A stretch of DNA of 47,458 nt from Ignavibacteriota bacterium (GTDB lineage Bacteria; Bacteroidota; Ignavibacteria; Kapaibacteriales; UBA2268): contig JAGXGG010000045.1 of the NCBI GenBank assembly GCA_024636855.1, forward strand, positions 1 to 47,458. Reading direction: 5' to 3'. Position 1 is the first letter of the stretch, and every line of letters starts with the position of its first letter. Below the pieces are notes generated by a model. That model saw nothing but the letters and a program-made list of their open reading frames with translations, did no database searches and was not told the DNA's origin. This document shows positions 7,151 to 16,525 of the stretch, piece after piece. The position numbers were made by a program, and so were the translations under genes.

Positions 7151-10100
7151 TTACTCAACTACTATTTTTTTAGTTAGCAATTTATCATTGACCCAGATTT
7201 TTACAAAATATATCCCTGCATTTAGTTCAGAAATATTTATCTCTTCTTTCAATACATTATTAATTGTAAATACATTTTTACCTAATAAATTAATAATTGA
7301 CAATGTATTTATCAAAGTATTAGAATTAATTTTTAGAAAATTATCAGCTGGGTTAGGGTATAAATTAATACCAAACTCTTTAAAATCTTCAACTGAAGAA
7401 GTGGAATAAACAAATTCTTCAGACATTTCTGACCAACAAGAAGTGTTTTTGTATTGTGCTTTATATACACCTTCTTCAGGGTTTAATAGCTTATTATCAG
7501 TTTCCCCTTCTATTATTACACCATCCAAATACCATCTATGTAAGCCATCTTTACCAGAGTACATTACCATATTATCTGCAAATAGGATTGGTGCAGGAGG
7601 CGAAGGAGAAACTGTGATCTCAATTAATTTTGATGTACCACAATTTAATGAGTTTAATACATAAGCTTCGACGAAAAAGTCCTGAGTTTGAGTAACTATA
7701 TACATTTCCTTATAAACCTTACCTTCAATAACTAGCGATGCCACTTCCCCGGAATTCAAATCAAAATCTACAAATATGGTATCACCTGTACAAACAGATG
7801 AAGGCAGATTGTGGCTTATCTCATCAGGAAAAGCGTTAATATTAACGCTAATCTCAACAGAATCTTTATACACTAAGTCTTTTGATTGCTGTAGAAGTTT
7901 TACTTTACCAATACCAGCATCTCCCCATGTAATATCGATGGAGTTTTGTGTTTCGTTAGATACAACTCCACCAGACACAGTCCAAGTATTTAAAAGTTCG
8001 GTATTTGATTTTGTTGAATAAGTATATTTTTGATTTTCACATACAGTTTTCAAACCAGTAATTGAAGTTACAGGAGCATCTGTCAGATATATTATTTTAA
8101 TAGCTGTATCGCTACACTCATTATTATAGTTAGTTTTTATAAGTGATATGATTACCGAATCTACGTTTTCACTTGCTTTAAAATCGAGTTGAAATTCATA
8201 TTCTTTCACGATGCTTCCACCATTAACTAACCACTTAGCACTTCCTTCTGTTTGAGTGAAGACGCTCTCTATACATCCTTTACATGTAGAGTCAATACCA
8301 GTAATTGAAGCTATAGGCTTCTCTTTTACTTCGATTTCTAACATTTCTGTACTCATACAATCGCTACTTGTATCAGTAGCAACTACTATTACTTGCCCAA
8401 GCTTCGTTACATTATTCCATTCTATAATTGCAGTTCCATTTTCATTGATATCTATCACTTTTCCTACTACTGCGTTCCATGTATATACATAATCCTGTTT
8501 ATCGGATATAGTATAAACTTCCGTTGTAGAACCACAGACAGATGTATTACCAGTTACTGTTACTTTTGGAAGCTCTTTTACTGTGACTGTTTTTTCAGAT
8601 GTATCTATGCAAACAGGATTTTCAGCAATTAGTTGAACTTTATAAGTACCAGCACTTTCCCATCTTACATTATTAACAATATCAGAAGCATTTATTAATA
8701 CTCCTTCCTCAAATGACCATTTGTATGTAACATCAGGTATAGATTGTGCCGAAAAGACTCGGATAGTATTCACACATAGCGGATCTGACGAATTTATAAT
8801 CCTAGGTGAAGGATATACAGTGACAGAATCAATATTAACGACTCCTTCAAAAACAGGGTTTGTTGATCTGAGTCTAAATCTATAATTTTTGGAGTAATCC
8901 GAGAAATCAGGGATTCTGATTAGAATATTGACCTTACTAGAACTAGTCTTGCGTCCAACTATTACGGGTGCATCGAACTTTCCTAACTCATCTGACATTT
9001 CGATTATAAACTCATTATCAGGTGCGAAATTCATATTAGTATAATCTACAGAAAGTAAGTATTCTTTTTTAACACAGTATTTATCTTCTGTAACTAAAAG
9101 TTTCAATTCTGCTTCTGTCATTTCTCCGAACATAGCATCTAGCAGACCAGAGTGGTTATTCTGAAATCCGTTACTTCCTATATTGTTTGTACTATTAGTT
9201 AATCCCGCTACGTACAATTTATTTTTTGCAGAAACACTTTTCAGCTCATCTCTCCTACTACCACCATAGTAAGTACTCCATTCCATTTGTCCAGCAGTTA
9301 TATATTTTGCTAGAGTTCCGTCTGATGTACCTCCACCATAATTCTGTTGCCAACCCAAAAGATTTATCTTGCTGGTAGAACTCGTAGAGCCAGCCGTGAA
9401 TATATTATTACCTTTCACTGCAATTGAATTGATGAAATCATCACTTGAACCACCGTAATAAGTTCCCCAAAAAGGATTTTGGAAAGTATCATATTTCACA
9501 AGAAAGCCATCCCAGCCACCACCTAGATTATTCTGATATCCATTCAAATAAATACCATTAAAACTTTGAGTCTTACCTCCAAAGTATATATAATAGCCAT
9601 CAGAAGTTATGGTAGTCCCAACATCATTGCTTGAACCTCCGTAGTAAGTTCCCCATCTAATGAAGCCGTCAGTATCAAAGCTGGAAACAAATGCATCTAC
9701 TTGCCCTTGTCTATTGGGTACGTTCCCTTGTACTGATATCTGATTATCACTTTCGGTGCTGCCTACTATAAATACATTATCGTCTGTATCTAGGGTAATA
9801 CCATAGCCAAAATCATCGGAACCACCACCATAATATGTACCCCACATTCTCGCTCCTAGCGGATTGAACTTCACAACAAAGGCATCATTCATTCCACCTC
9901 TTTGTGGTTGGTATCCACTGTGGTATATATTATCATCACTATTAGTCTGACCAACTACATATATATTACCATCATTATCTGTTATGACTCCATTGATTTT
10001 ATCTATTTCCTGTCCACCATAGTAAGTAGCCCAAAGTAATTGCCCATTTGGAAGGAATTTCACTATATAACCATCAGAAGCATTTCCTCCATAAATTGGC

Positions 10101-11116
10101 TGGTGTGCATTAGGTGTTACTATATTAGTTTGAGAGCTAGTCTCACCTACTAATATTACATTTCCTTGTTTGTCAATACTGATTCCATTCCCCACTTCGA
10201 ATGACATACCACCGAAATAAGTTGACCAAACGCGTTTATTATTCTTATCAAATTTAGCTATATAAGCATCTACTAATCCACCATGGATTAATTGGTACCC
10301 CCCAACTGCAATATTAGTCGGACTTTCAGTGTATCCGGTCATATAGTAATTGCCTGAAGCATCTTCTTCTATATCGTTACCGACTTCATTCCCTTGACTC
10401 CCAAAATAAGAACCCATTACTCTTGCTATAGGGTCTATTATTAAAGTCTTTGTTCTATCGTATTCACCGATATTAAAAGAAACAATATCCCCTACCAGAT
10501 TATAAGATGAGTTGACAGTCTTTACATCATTGAGTAAACTTTGATATGAGTAAGGTGCATCAAGTTTTATACTTCCGAATTCGATTCCAATTTCTAGCTC
10601 ATTATTACCAGCTACTTTCGAAGATTTGCTATATTTTTGTAATAATCTGATATCATCTGGGTTAGCACCAACATTTATGATAAAATCGAATTCAAAATCA
10701 CCTTGCTTATTAAAATATGCGCGAAAGTCTATCCCATCGTATATGTTTTTATACAAGACTTCTTTCGTTTTCATTAATTCTAACGATATACCATCTACTA
10801 TTGTATATTTACTAGTATGATTATCTGAGGATAGAATCTGAGGATTATTTGACCCAATAAAATCAAAGTCAACACGATGAATTTCGAATGGAATTGAAGA
10901 TGGAGAAGTTAGCTTCGATGACTTACTATTATTGGCTGGTTGTTTGGCAACGAGAGAGAATCCATTATTTCTGAGATATACAGAAGAATGATTAGTATTG
11001 TAGGTAAACAATACATTATCTATTGCTTTAGGTAGTTTGGTAAAAGTATTGTCAGTACTTAATGCAGTCGATAAAACAACAAATGATGAAATAATATAAA
11101 TAAATAGCTTTTTCAT
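7151..11116 (-). CDS. large SBBP-repeat secreted protein with T9SS sorting domain
   Basis: A 1321-residue protein starting at the internal ATG 11114-11116, chosen because it opens a signal peptide (MKKLFIYIISSFVVLSTALS) and has a CGGAG SD 7 nt upstream. After the signal come an N-terminal domain typical of SBBP proteins (about 25-230), seven SBBP-type repeats (about 230-650; e.g. WGTYYGGGSDDFGYGITLD), several Ig/PKD-like domains (about 650-1230), and a C-terminal type IX sorting domain (INLYPNPADNFLKI to GIYFVKIWVNDKLLTKKIV). It should be exported by T9SS and attached to or released from the surface. The reading frame continues upstream without any stop into UDP-glucose dehydrogenase. The GT117 gene follows directly. 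Its role is probably adhesive or structural; no catalytic domain is seen. Confidence 0.88.
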   Translation of the reverse strand: MKKLFIYIISSFVVLSTALSTDNTFTKLPKAIDNVLFTYNTNHSSVYLRNNGFSLVAKQPANNSKSSKLTSPSSIPFEIHRVDFDFIGSNNPQILSSDNHTSKYTIVDGISLELMKTKEVLYKNIYDGIDFRAYFNKQGDFEFDFIINVGANPDDIRLLQKYSKSSKVAGNNELEIGIEFGSIKLDAPYSYQSLLNDVKTVNSSYNLVGDIVSFNIGEYDRTKTLIIDPIARVMGSYFGSQGNEVGNDIEEDASGNYYMTGYTESPTNIAVGGYQLIHGGLVDAYIAKFDKNNKRVWSTYFGGMSFEVGNGISIDKQGNVILVGETSSQTNIVTPNAHQPIYGGNASDGYIVKFLPNGQLLWATYYGGQEIDKINGVITDNDGNIYVVGQTNSDDNIYHSGYQPQRGGMNDAFVVKFNPLGARMWGTYYGGGSDDFGYGITLDTDDNVFIVGSTESDNQISVQGNVPNRQGQVDAFVSSFDTDGFIRWGTYYGGSSNDVGTTITSDGYYIYFGGKTQSFNGIYLNGYQNNLGGGWDGFLVKYDTFQNPFWGTYYGGSSDDFINSIAVKGNNIFTAGSTSSTSKINLLGWQQNYGGGTSDGTLAKYITAGQMEWSTYYGGSRRDELKSVSAKNKLYVAGLTNSTNNIGSNGFQNNHSGLLDAMFGEMTEAELKLLVTEDKYCVKKEYLLSVDYTNMNFAPDNEFIIEMSDELGKFDAPVIVGRKTSSSKVNILIRIPDFSDYSKNYRFRLRSTNPVFEGVVNIDSVTVYPSPRIINSSDPLCVNTIRVFSAQSIPDVTYKWSFEEGVLINASDIVNNVRWESAGTYKVQLIAENPVCIDTSEKTVTVKELPKVTVTGNTSVCGSTTEVYTISDKQDYVYTWNAVVGKVIDINENGTAIIEWNNVTKLGQVIVVATDTSSDCMSTEMLEIEVKEKPIASITGIDSTCKGCIESVFTQTEGSAKWLVNGGSIVKEYEFQLDFKASENVDSVIISLIKTNYNNECSDTAIKIIYLTDAPVTSITGLKTVCENQKYTYSTKSNTELLNTWTVSGGVVSNETQNSIDITWGDAGIGKVKLLQQSKDLVYKDSVEISVNINAFPDEISHNLPSSVCTGDTIFVDFDLNSGEVASLVIEGKVYKEMYIVTQTQDFFVEAYVLNSLNCGTSKLIEITVSPSPPAPILFADNMVMYSGKDGLHRWYLDGVIIEGETDNKLLNPEEGVYKAQYKNTSCWSEMSEEFVYSTSSVEDFKEFGINLYPNPADNFLKINSNTLINTLSIINLLGKNVFTINNVLKEEINISELNAGIYFVKIWVNDKLLTKKIVVE

Positions 11117-12529
11117 GACAACTCCGTTAATATTCATTGTTTTAATATAACAAACATTAACGGAAATAGTCACATTTTTATTGAAATTTTTTTTTTGATT
11201 TTGAGAAAATCCACGACCTACGGGGTAATGCTCAAATCCAATTTCAGCCATATCTTCAGGTTGGAATAAATTTCTACCATCGAAGACTATGTTGTTTTTC
11301 AATAATCCTTTAAGTTTATCGAAGTTCGGACTGCGGAACGAATTCCATTCAGTTACGATAACTAGTGCATCCTTGTCTTTGCAACAAGAGTACATATCCT
11401 CACAATATTCTAATTTATCACCAAATTCAAGCTTAGTATTCTCCATAGCTTCTTGGTCATAAACAGATATTTTAACACCTTCTTTGAGTAATTCCTTAAT
11501 AAGCACAAATGCCGGAGCTTCACGGACATCGTCAGTATTTGGCTTAAACGCAAGACCCCATATTGCTATACTAGTCTCACTAAGGTTATCAAATCTATTT
11601 TTTACTTTATCTACGAATCTTTGTATTTGTTCTGCGTTTATTCTTCTAGCAGCTTTTACTATATGCAACGGCGAACCAACTTGGTCTGCAGAGTATTCTA
11701 AGGCTTGTACGTCCTTAGGGAAGCATGAACCACCATACCCTACACCTGCAAATAGGAAACGTTTCCCAATCCTACTATCTGAACCAATACCAGCACGGAT
11801 TTGTTCTATATCTGCACCAACTTTCTCGCAGTAAGCAGATAGGTCATTCATAAATGAAATCTTTGTTGCTAGGAAAGAGTTAGCAGCATACTTAGTAACT
11901 TCAGCACTTTTCTCATCCATAATAAATATGGGATTGCCACTACGTACGAAAGGTTGGTAAAGGTCAGTCATTATCTCACCTGCCTCTTTAGACGAAGTTC
12001 CTATAACTACTCTTTCTGGTTTCATAGCATCTTCTACTGCGAATCCTTCACGAAGGAATTCTGGATTGGATACTACACTTACAATATTATTTTCTAATTT
12101 TGATTCAAATATAGCATTAACAGCAGCCGCTGTACCCACGGGCACTGTGCTTTTGTTCACTACTATTTTCTTATCAGTTATATTATTCTTGTTTATTAGG
12201 TCTGCTATATCATTTGCTACTTTTAGTACGTGTTGCAAATCAGCAGAACCATCCTCACTAGGAGGAGTAGGCAAACAAAGAAAGATTACTTGACTTTGTA
12301 AAACGGCTTGTTCCAAATCAGTAGAAAAGTTCAATCTACCTTCTTTTATATTACGAGCTAATAAGTGATCTAATCCCGGTTCATATATCGGAGATTTACC
12401 ACTTTTCATTATCTCAACTTTTTTCTCGTCGATGTCTATACAAAGTACATCATTGCCCGCTGCAGCAAAACTAGTCCCTGAAACTAGACCCACATAGCCA
12501 GTTCCAATTACTCCAATCTTAAAAGACAT
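11117..12529 (-). CDS. ugd: UDP-glucose 6-dehydrogenase, stop codon missing
   Basis: This enzyme oxidises UDP-glucose to UDP-glucuronate in the cytoplasm for polysaccharide synthesis. The ATG at 12527-12529 gives MSFKIGVIGTGYVGLVSGTS with the GxGYVG Rossmann motif. The catalytic cysteine motif GYGGSCFPKDVQAL lies near residue 260, and the C-terminal NAD/UDP domain reads IAIWGLAFKPNTDDVREAPA. Homologues end about where VFDGRNLFQPEDM...HYPVGR occurs here (near 11213), but the frame continues through 30-odd unrelated residues into the SBBP gene. An in-frame ATG-free extension to 12595 is not needed for the start. The gene is followed on the same strand by SBBP and GT117 genes. Either the stop was lost or the A10 run at 11187-11196 has a miscounted base. 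Confidence 0.88.
11187..11196. other. A10 homopolymer joining two reading frames
   Basis: Ten A's on the coding (minus) strand lie just after the expected end of UDP-glucose dehydrogenase. With ten A's the frame stays open into the SBBP protein. With nine it would end in ATG TGA six codons later, and with eleven in CAA TAA three codons later. The run is therefore either a sequencing/assembly length error or a polymerase slippage site. Confidence 0.7.
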
Positions 12530-12584
12530 AAAATTCTCATTTTTTAAATTCAATAGCTTCAAAAATAAACAAAGCTCTTTTGAG

Positions 12585-12758
12585 TTACAAGACAAACACG
12601 TCAGAAATGTAAATAACTATTGATATAATTATCAAAACTATAATCGAAAACTTCAATAATTTTTTAATTATCGTTATGAATAGCAATAAAACTAGTAAAA
12701 CTAATATAACTTGAATTAGAGTAGGTAACTCTAAAAAGAAATTAAATGCTTCTATCAT
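12585..12758 (-). CDS. 57-residue hydrophobic membrane peptide
   Basis: The ATG at 12756-12758 directly follows the stop of the TonB-like gene (TAAATG), and the frame ends with TAA at 12585-12587. The product begins MIEAFNFFLELPTLIQVILV, continues with LLVLLLFITIIKKLLKF and then IIVLIIISIVIYISDVFVL, giving two hydrophobic segments separated by a basic KKLLK turn. This hairpin topology, and the zero-gap coupling to the preceding gene, support a real small membrane protein. UDP-glucose dehydrogenase starts 55 bp downstream. No family is recognised; it could assist the TonB or SPOR envelope proteins encoded just upstream. Confidence 0.55.
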   Translation of the reverse strand: MIEAFNFFLELPTLIQVILVLLVLLLFITIIKKLLKFSIIVLIIISIVIYISDVFVL

Positions 12759-13523
12759 TTATCTAAGTATAAAAGTTAAAGGAATAGTGCCCCACATTTC
12801 TTTGTCTTCTTGTAGTGGGTTGAATCTCCATTGCTTTATTGCATTGATGGCAGCTTGCTCTAGAGCAGGGTCAGCTTTTTGGAGTGGAATAACTTGACTA
12901 ACAGAACCGTCAGCCAAGACTTTGAATCGTAATTCAATTCTAGCATTAGACTTAACACTCTTAGGGAATTGAGGTAATTTCTTACTCAGAAGTACTCTAT
13001 TTCCTCCACCACCCCAATCAATATCACCAAAGCCATCTCCAGCTCCTCTACCTGTACCTCGGTCTTTTAAACCAGTCCCAGCTATATCAGAGCCATCTTC
13101 TTTTCCAACACTTTTGTTGTCAGTACCAGTTAACTTTGTGTTATTATTGTCATTACTTTTTATATCATTAGAAGCGATAAACTTAGTTGCATCTTCTAAT
13201 TTAACTTCAGATTTACCTTTTGTGTTTGAGGCAATCTGAGCATCTTCTATATTTATCTCAGCTCTATTCCCTTTTACCGATTTACCTTCTTCTGTTAGAT
13301 TACCACTTTTTTTACCAGTACCATCTCCACTACCAAAGTTAAGTAACTCTATTGGAATAGAAGAACTAATTTCTCGAGGTACTGCTTTTTCAATTTTGAT
13401 AAAAGGAGAGATAATCCAAAACATAACCATGACGACCACGGCTATTGTAAAACCCTTAGCTGTGTTCGAATCCCAAGGAATTCTAATATTTAATCCCGGT
13501 TGTACATCTGGTTGTCTTATCAT
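12759..13523 (-). CDS. TonB-family energy transducer
   Basis: A 254-residue protein with a short cytoplasmic start, one membrane helix (about 25-42, FTIAVVVMVMFWIISPF), a long periplasmic Gly/Asn/Lys-rich linker (about 60-175), and a C-terminal TonB domain (about 180-254). The last part reads ELRFKVLADGSVSQVIPLQ and ends AAINAIKQWRFNPLQEDK...IPLTFILR, the usual TonB_C signature. TonB proteins pass proton-motive energy to outer-membrane receptors. The linker lacks the Pro-Lys/Glu repeats of classical TonB, so it could also be a TonB-like envelope component. Its ATG overlaps the SPOR gene's stop by 4 bp (ATGA). No ExbB/ExbD genes are in the window. Confidence 0.85.
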   Translation of the reverse strand: MIRQPDVQPGLNIRIPWDSNTAKGFTIAVVVMVMFWIISPFIKIEKAVPREISSSIPIELLNFGSGDGTGKKSGNLTEEGKSVKGNRAEINIEDAQIASNTKGKSEVKLEDATKFIASNDIKSNDNNNTKLTGTDNKSVGKEDGSDIAGTGLKDRGTGRGAGDGFGDIDWGGGGNRVLLSKKLPQFPKSVKSNARIELRFKVLADGSVSQVIPLQKADPALEQAAINAIKQWRFNPLQEDKEMWGTIPLTFILR

Positions 13524-14923
13524 TTCACTCTATCTATCCAAGATTGTGAGTAGCCTAGCTCTAAAGCAGACGTTCGTGCGGCTTCTTTTGTTTCAAATTT
13601 GCCGTACCTTACTCTATACCAAGTTCTGCCTCTAACTTCTTGCTCTGTTATCATAGCATTAGGTATTTGTTTGGCTTTTAATTGGCCCAACCAACTTTCT
13701 GCATCTTCTCTCGAAGGTGAAGAGTATATCTGTACCATAAAGAGTCCTTTCTCAGGAGCTGGTCCTTTAGGTTGCGGCATAGAGAACTCAGAGACATCTA
13801 TTTTGGTCGTGCTTTTTTTATTTTCTTTGGGCGCTACTGATGTATTAATATCATTCGAAGCAATATCTTCTTTTTTCTTTTTAGGTACATTTTCCTTTAT
13901 GTCTTTGACTTTAGGTACATCTTTTTTAGGTGAATCAGACTTATCTTTCGGTTTATCTTTTTTATGACCTTCGTCATCTAATTCATCTTCCAACCCAGCA
14001 AAAAACTCTTTATCTTCTTTAAATGTAAGCAATGTATCTTTTTTATCTATATCCACAGAATCTAGCCATTTCCTCTCTTCTTCACTGATAGTGTCAGCTA
14101 CTATTGCCTTCTTTTCTTGTTTTGGTTTGTGTTCTTCATGATTAGTAGCAACTTCTTTATTTTTATGCTCATCTATGTCATGTTTATCGTGGCTGTCTGT
14201 CATCATATACCAAATTAGGGCTACAGCTCCTAGTGTCACTATCAATGTAGCAACAGAAGAGTAAAGCATTAATATCCACACAGGAGTTTTCTTTTTCTTC
14301 TTTTCTTCTAATACCTCTTCTTCCAATTCTTCAGGTATATTGCCCTCAATTGGTGGCGGGGGTATATCCTCAGCAGATTTCACATTAGAAGGTCTATCAG
14401 CTTCTATATCTGTAATCATAACTACAGTATCAGCATCGTCGCCTATTTGCTTTGCTGGTTCAGAATTATTTGATTCATCAACCGGTTCTGCATTAGCTTC
14501 TCTTTTCGCTTTGCTTTTGTCTATATCGGCTTGTAATTTTTTCTTGAAGTCATCATCTAAGTCTAGTTCTTCTTCCTCTTCTAGGCTTGCCTCTTCTTCA
14601 ACTTCTTCTGGCTCTATCTCGTCTTCAATTTCTTCGGGTTCTATCTCGTCTTCAATTTCTTCAACAGGCGGAACCTTTTCAATCTCTTTTATTTCTTCGA
14701 TTGAATCTTCTTTTTCGGATTCTGGCTCACTAGTCCCATCTTCGGGTTCTACGGACGCAGTAACCCTAATAGTAGATGATGGTTCATCACTAAATTCGTC
14801 AGGAAGTTTAGCAGGGTAATCGTTTTCATCTTCTAACATGAACGATTCGTCATCGTTCTCGTCAGGTTCAAACCCACCGTACTCTTCTTCTTCCTTTTTT
14901 CTATCGTCGTTCAAATCTGCCAT
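13520..14923 (-). CDS. acidic membrane protein with C-terminal SPOR domain
   Basis: A 467-residue protein. The first 150 residues are extremely acidic with imperfect repeats (EIEPEEIEDEIEPEEVEEEA and neighbours). A single membrane helix (about 215-237, WILMLYSSVATLIVTLGAVALIW) is preceded by a KKKKK stop-transfer stretch, giving an inside N-terminus and a periplasmic remainder. A Lys/Asp/Glu-rich linker leads to a SPOR domain (about 392-467: GLFMVQIYSSPSREDAESWL to ARTSALELGYSQSWIDRVK). SPOR domains bind denuded peptidoglycan at division sites. It lies between the outer-membrane barrel gene (3 bp upstream) and the TonB gene (4-bp overlap), so it is part of one envelope operon, perhaps linking the barrel and TonB to the wall. 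Confidence 0.87.
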   Translation of the reverse strand: MADLNDDRKKEEEEYGGFEPDENDDESFMLEDENDYPAKLPDEFSDEPSSTIRVTASVEPEDGTSEPESEKEDSIEEIKEIEKVPPVEEIEDEIEPEEIEDEIEPEEVEEEASLEEEEELDLDDDFKKKLQADIDKSKAKREANAEPVDESNNSEPAKQIGDDADTVVMITDIEADRPSNVKSAEDIPPPPIEGNIPEELEEEVLEEKKKKKTPVWILMLYSSVATLIVTLGAVALIWYMMTDSHDKHDIDEHKNKEVATNHEEHKPKQEKKAIVADTISEEERKWLDSVDIDKKDTLLTFKEDKEFFAGLEDELDDEGHKKDKPKDKSDSPKKDVPKVKDIKENVPKKKKEDIASNDINTSVAPKENKKSTTKIDVSEFSMPQPKGPAPEKGLFMVQIYSSPSREDAESWLGQLKAKQIPNAMITEQEVRGRTWYRVRYGKFETKEAARTSALELGYSQSWIDRVK

Positions 14924-14926
14924 AAT

Positions 14927-16525
14927 CTAAAATGTATAAAGGACACCAAGTTGAGCAAATATTCCTCTTTGCTTGTATCCATTCCATATATATATTTCTT
15001 GGTTAAATATATTCTCTAAGTTAACAAAAGCTCCTAAACTTTCAGAGAAATAATACTCTGCACGGAAAGTTATATCAAAATAACCGTCCAATTCTATTGA
15101 ATTTGCAAAGTCTGCGTATCTATTCCCTATGTATTTAGCACCAATAATTGTGCCAAACTCCTTAGTGAAGTAGTGATGATAATTAGTCGCAAACTGCACA
15201 GTAGGAACGTAAGTAAGCTGTTTATCAGTAGAATCTTGTGTTGTTATGTTGAAATTCAAATCTGCTGTTATGCGTTGCAAATCATTTATATCCCAAAATA
15301 ATTGGGCAAATGCCTGTAGTCTATTCGAGCCAACATATTCTGGATTAAATCTGAATGTACTATCATTTGTGTAGCTAATATCATTCTCATTAATAGAGTA
15401 TGAAGCACCAAAAGTAGCACTAATGTATGTAAATGGATGATAATTAAATAGTACCTTACCCATGGCTATTGTGTGTTTGTAATCAATTACTGGTGAAGTA
15501 ACTACATAAGGGTTAATCCCGAACATATCCACGTATGAATTATTGTTCAAACCAGTATTAGCAATAGCATAGAAAGTAAAATCTTGACTCATAATTGCAG
15601 ATATATTTACATCAGCGTACAGAGCTAATTTGCTCTCACTTATAGTATTAGTAGCTAATTGAACACCCGGCGCAATTGTGAATGAAAAATCTCCTTTAGC
15701 AATAGGGAAAACTGCATTCGCTTTTATCATCGAATTGCCATTAGTATTAGTAGTTCTGAAATCTACTTCTGCATTCAATCCAAATTTGTCTGTCCCAAAT
15801 GGATTATGAAGGAATAGACCACCATTTATACCGAATTCAGAGCCATCATTCACGTTATCATTCAAACTGAAAATATTGAACCCAAGCTTTGAATCAAATC
15901 TAAAATCGTTATAATTTGATTCTGTACTAGTTCCTATAAATATTTTTGTAGTATTTATATTATCTGCTGTGTCGATTGCGTAAGTATTATAGTCCCAATT
16001 ATCGAATCTGAATTTCGTCCTTGTTTTACTACTACCGAAAAGCCAAAATTGCTCAGGTGCTATGTAATCTATATCTGCATTCGCTTGTATTTTTGTGTAA
16101 TCAGCATTTGTTACATGACCATCAGAACCTTCGAAGCCACCATTTATAAAAAAATCAAATTTATCTATATTGAAGTCTAAACCAGCCATGGCTTTTGGAG
16201 TTAGGAAGCTACCGAATGAACCTTCCAAATATCCGTTAGGGAAAGTCGGTACTTCGAAATTCGCTGGGATTTTTTCAGGAGGAAGCAGTAAGAATTTCTG
16301 TTTCTCATTATCATTCAGAGAGTCCAAAGATGCTTGATTCATTGGCTTAGGTTTATCTGGTAATTTCTTAGTACCACCACCCGTTTCCGGGTTATAGTTC
16401 CCTATGATAATAGCATTTGGGAAACTAGCTGGTTCAGTATTCTGAGGCTTCTGTGTTTCTTGTGCTTTAGCTGTATATAGTGACATAGCTAATGCACAAA
16501 GCAATATGTTTTTCAGTTTATTCAT
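14927..16525 (-). CDS. outer-membrane beta-barrel protein (TonB-receptor-like)
   Basis: A 532-residue exported protein with signal peptide MNKLKNILLCALAMSLYTAK ending in AQ. A short polar segment (about 25-95) is followed by regularly alternating strands typical of a beta-barrel, ending in aromatic phenylalanine (GVLYTF), the classic outer-membrane insertion signal. The last strands, FRAEYYFSESLGAFVNLENI followed by FNQEIYIW, resemble the C-terminus of TonB-dependent receptors, but the barrel is short and no plug domain is evident. It overlaps the TPR gene by 8 bp and precedes the SPOR and TonB genes, which suggests the four work as one envelope assembly. A more exact family name is not supportable. 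Confidence 0.78.
   Translation of the reverse strand: MNKLKNILLCALAMSLYTAKAQETQKPQNTEPASFPNAIIIGNYNPETGGGTKKLPDKPKPMNQASLDSLNDNEKQKFLLLPPEKIPANFEVPTFPNGYLEGSFGSFLTPKAMAGLDFNIDKFDFFINGGFEGSDGHVTNADYTKIQANADIDYIAPEQFWLFGSSKTRTKFRFDNWDYNTYAIDTADNINTTKIFIGTSTESNYNDFRFDSKLGFNIFSLNDNVNDGSEFGINGGLFLHNPFGTDKFGLNAEVDFRTTNTNGNSMIKANAVFPIAKGDFSFTIAPGVQLATNTISESKLALYADVNISAIMSQDFTFYAIANTGLNNNSYVDMFGINPYVVTSPVIDYKHTIAMGKVLFNYHPFTYISATFGASYSINENDISYTNDSTFRFNPEYVGSNRLQAFAQLFWDINDLQRITADLNFNITTQDSTDKQLTYVPTVQFATNYHHYFTKEFGTIIGAKYIGNRYADFANSIELDGYFDITFRAEYYFSESLGAFVNLENIFNQEIYIWNGYKQRGIFAQLGVLYTF

Noticed and set aside
12530-12595. N-terminal 22-residue extension of UDP-glucose dehydrogenase
   Set aside because: It overlaps the small membrane-peptide gene and is not part of the family; MSFKIGVIGTGYVG is the natural start.
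14340-14819. Serine-rich plus-strand frame of 159 residues
   Set aside because: It is the antisense of the Glu/Asp-rich start of the SPOR protein, which produces Ser codons; no signal or domain.
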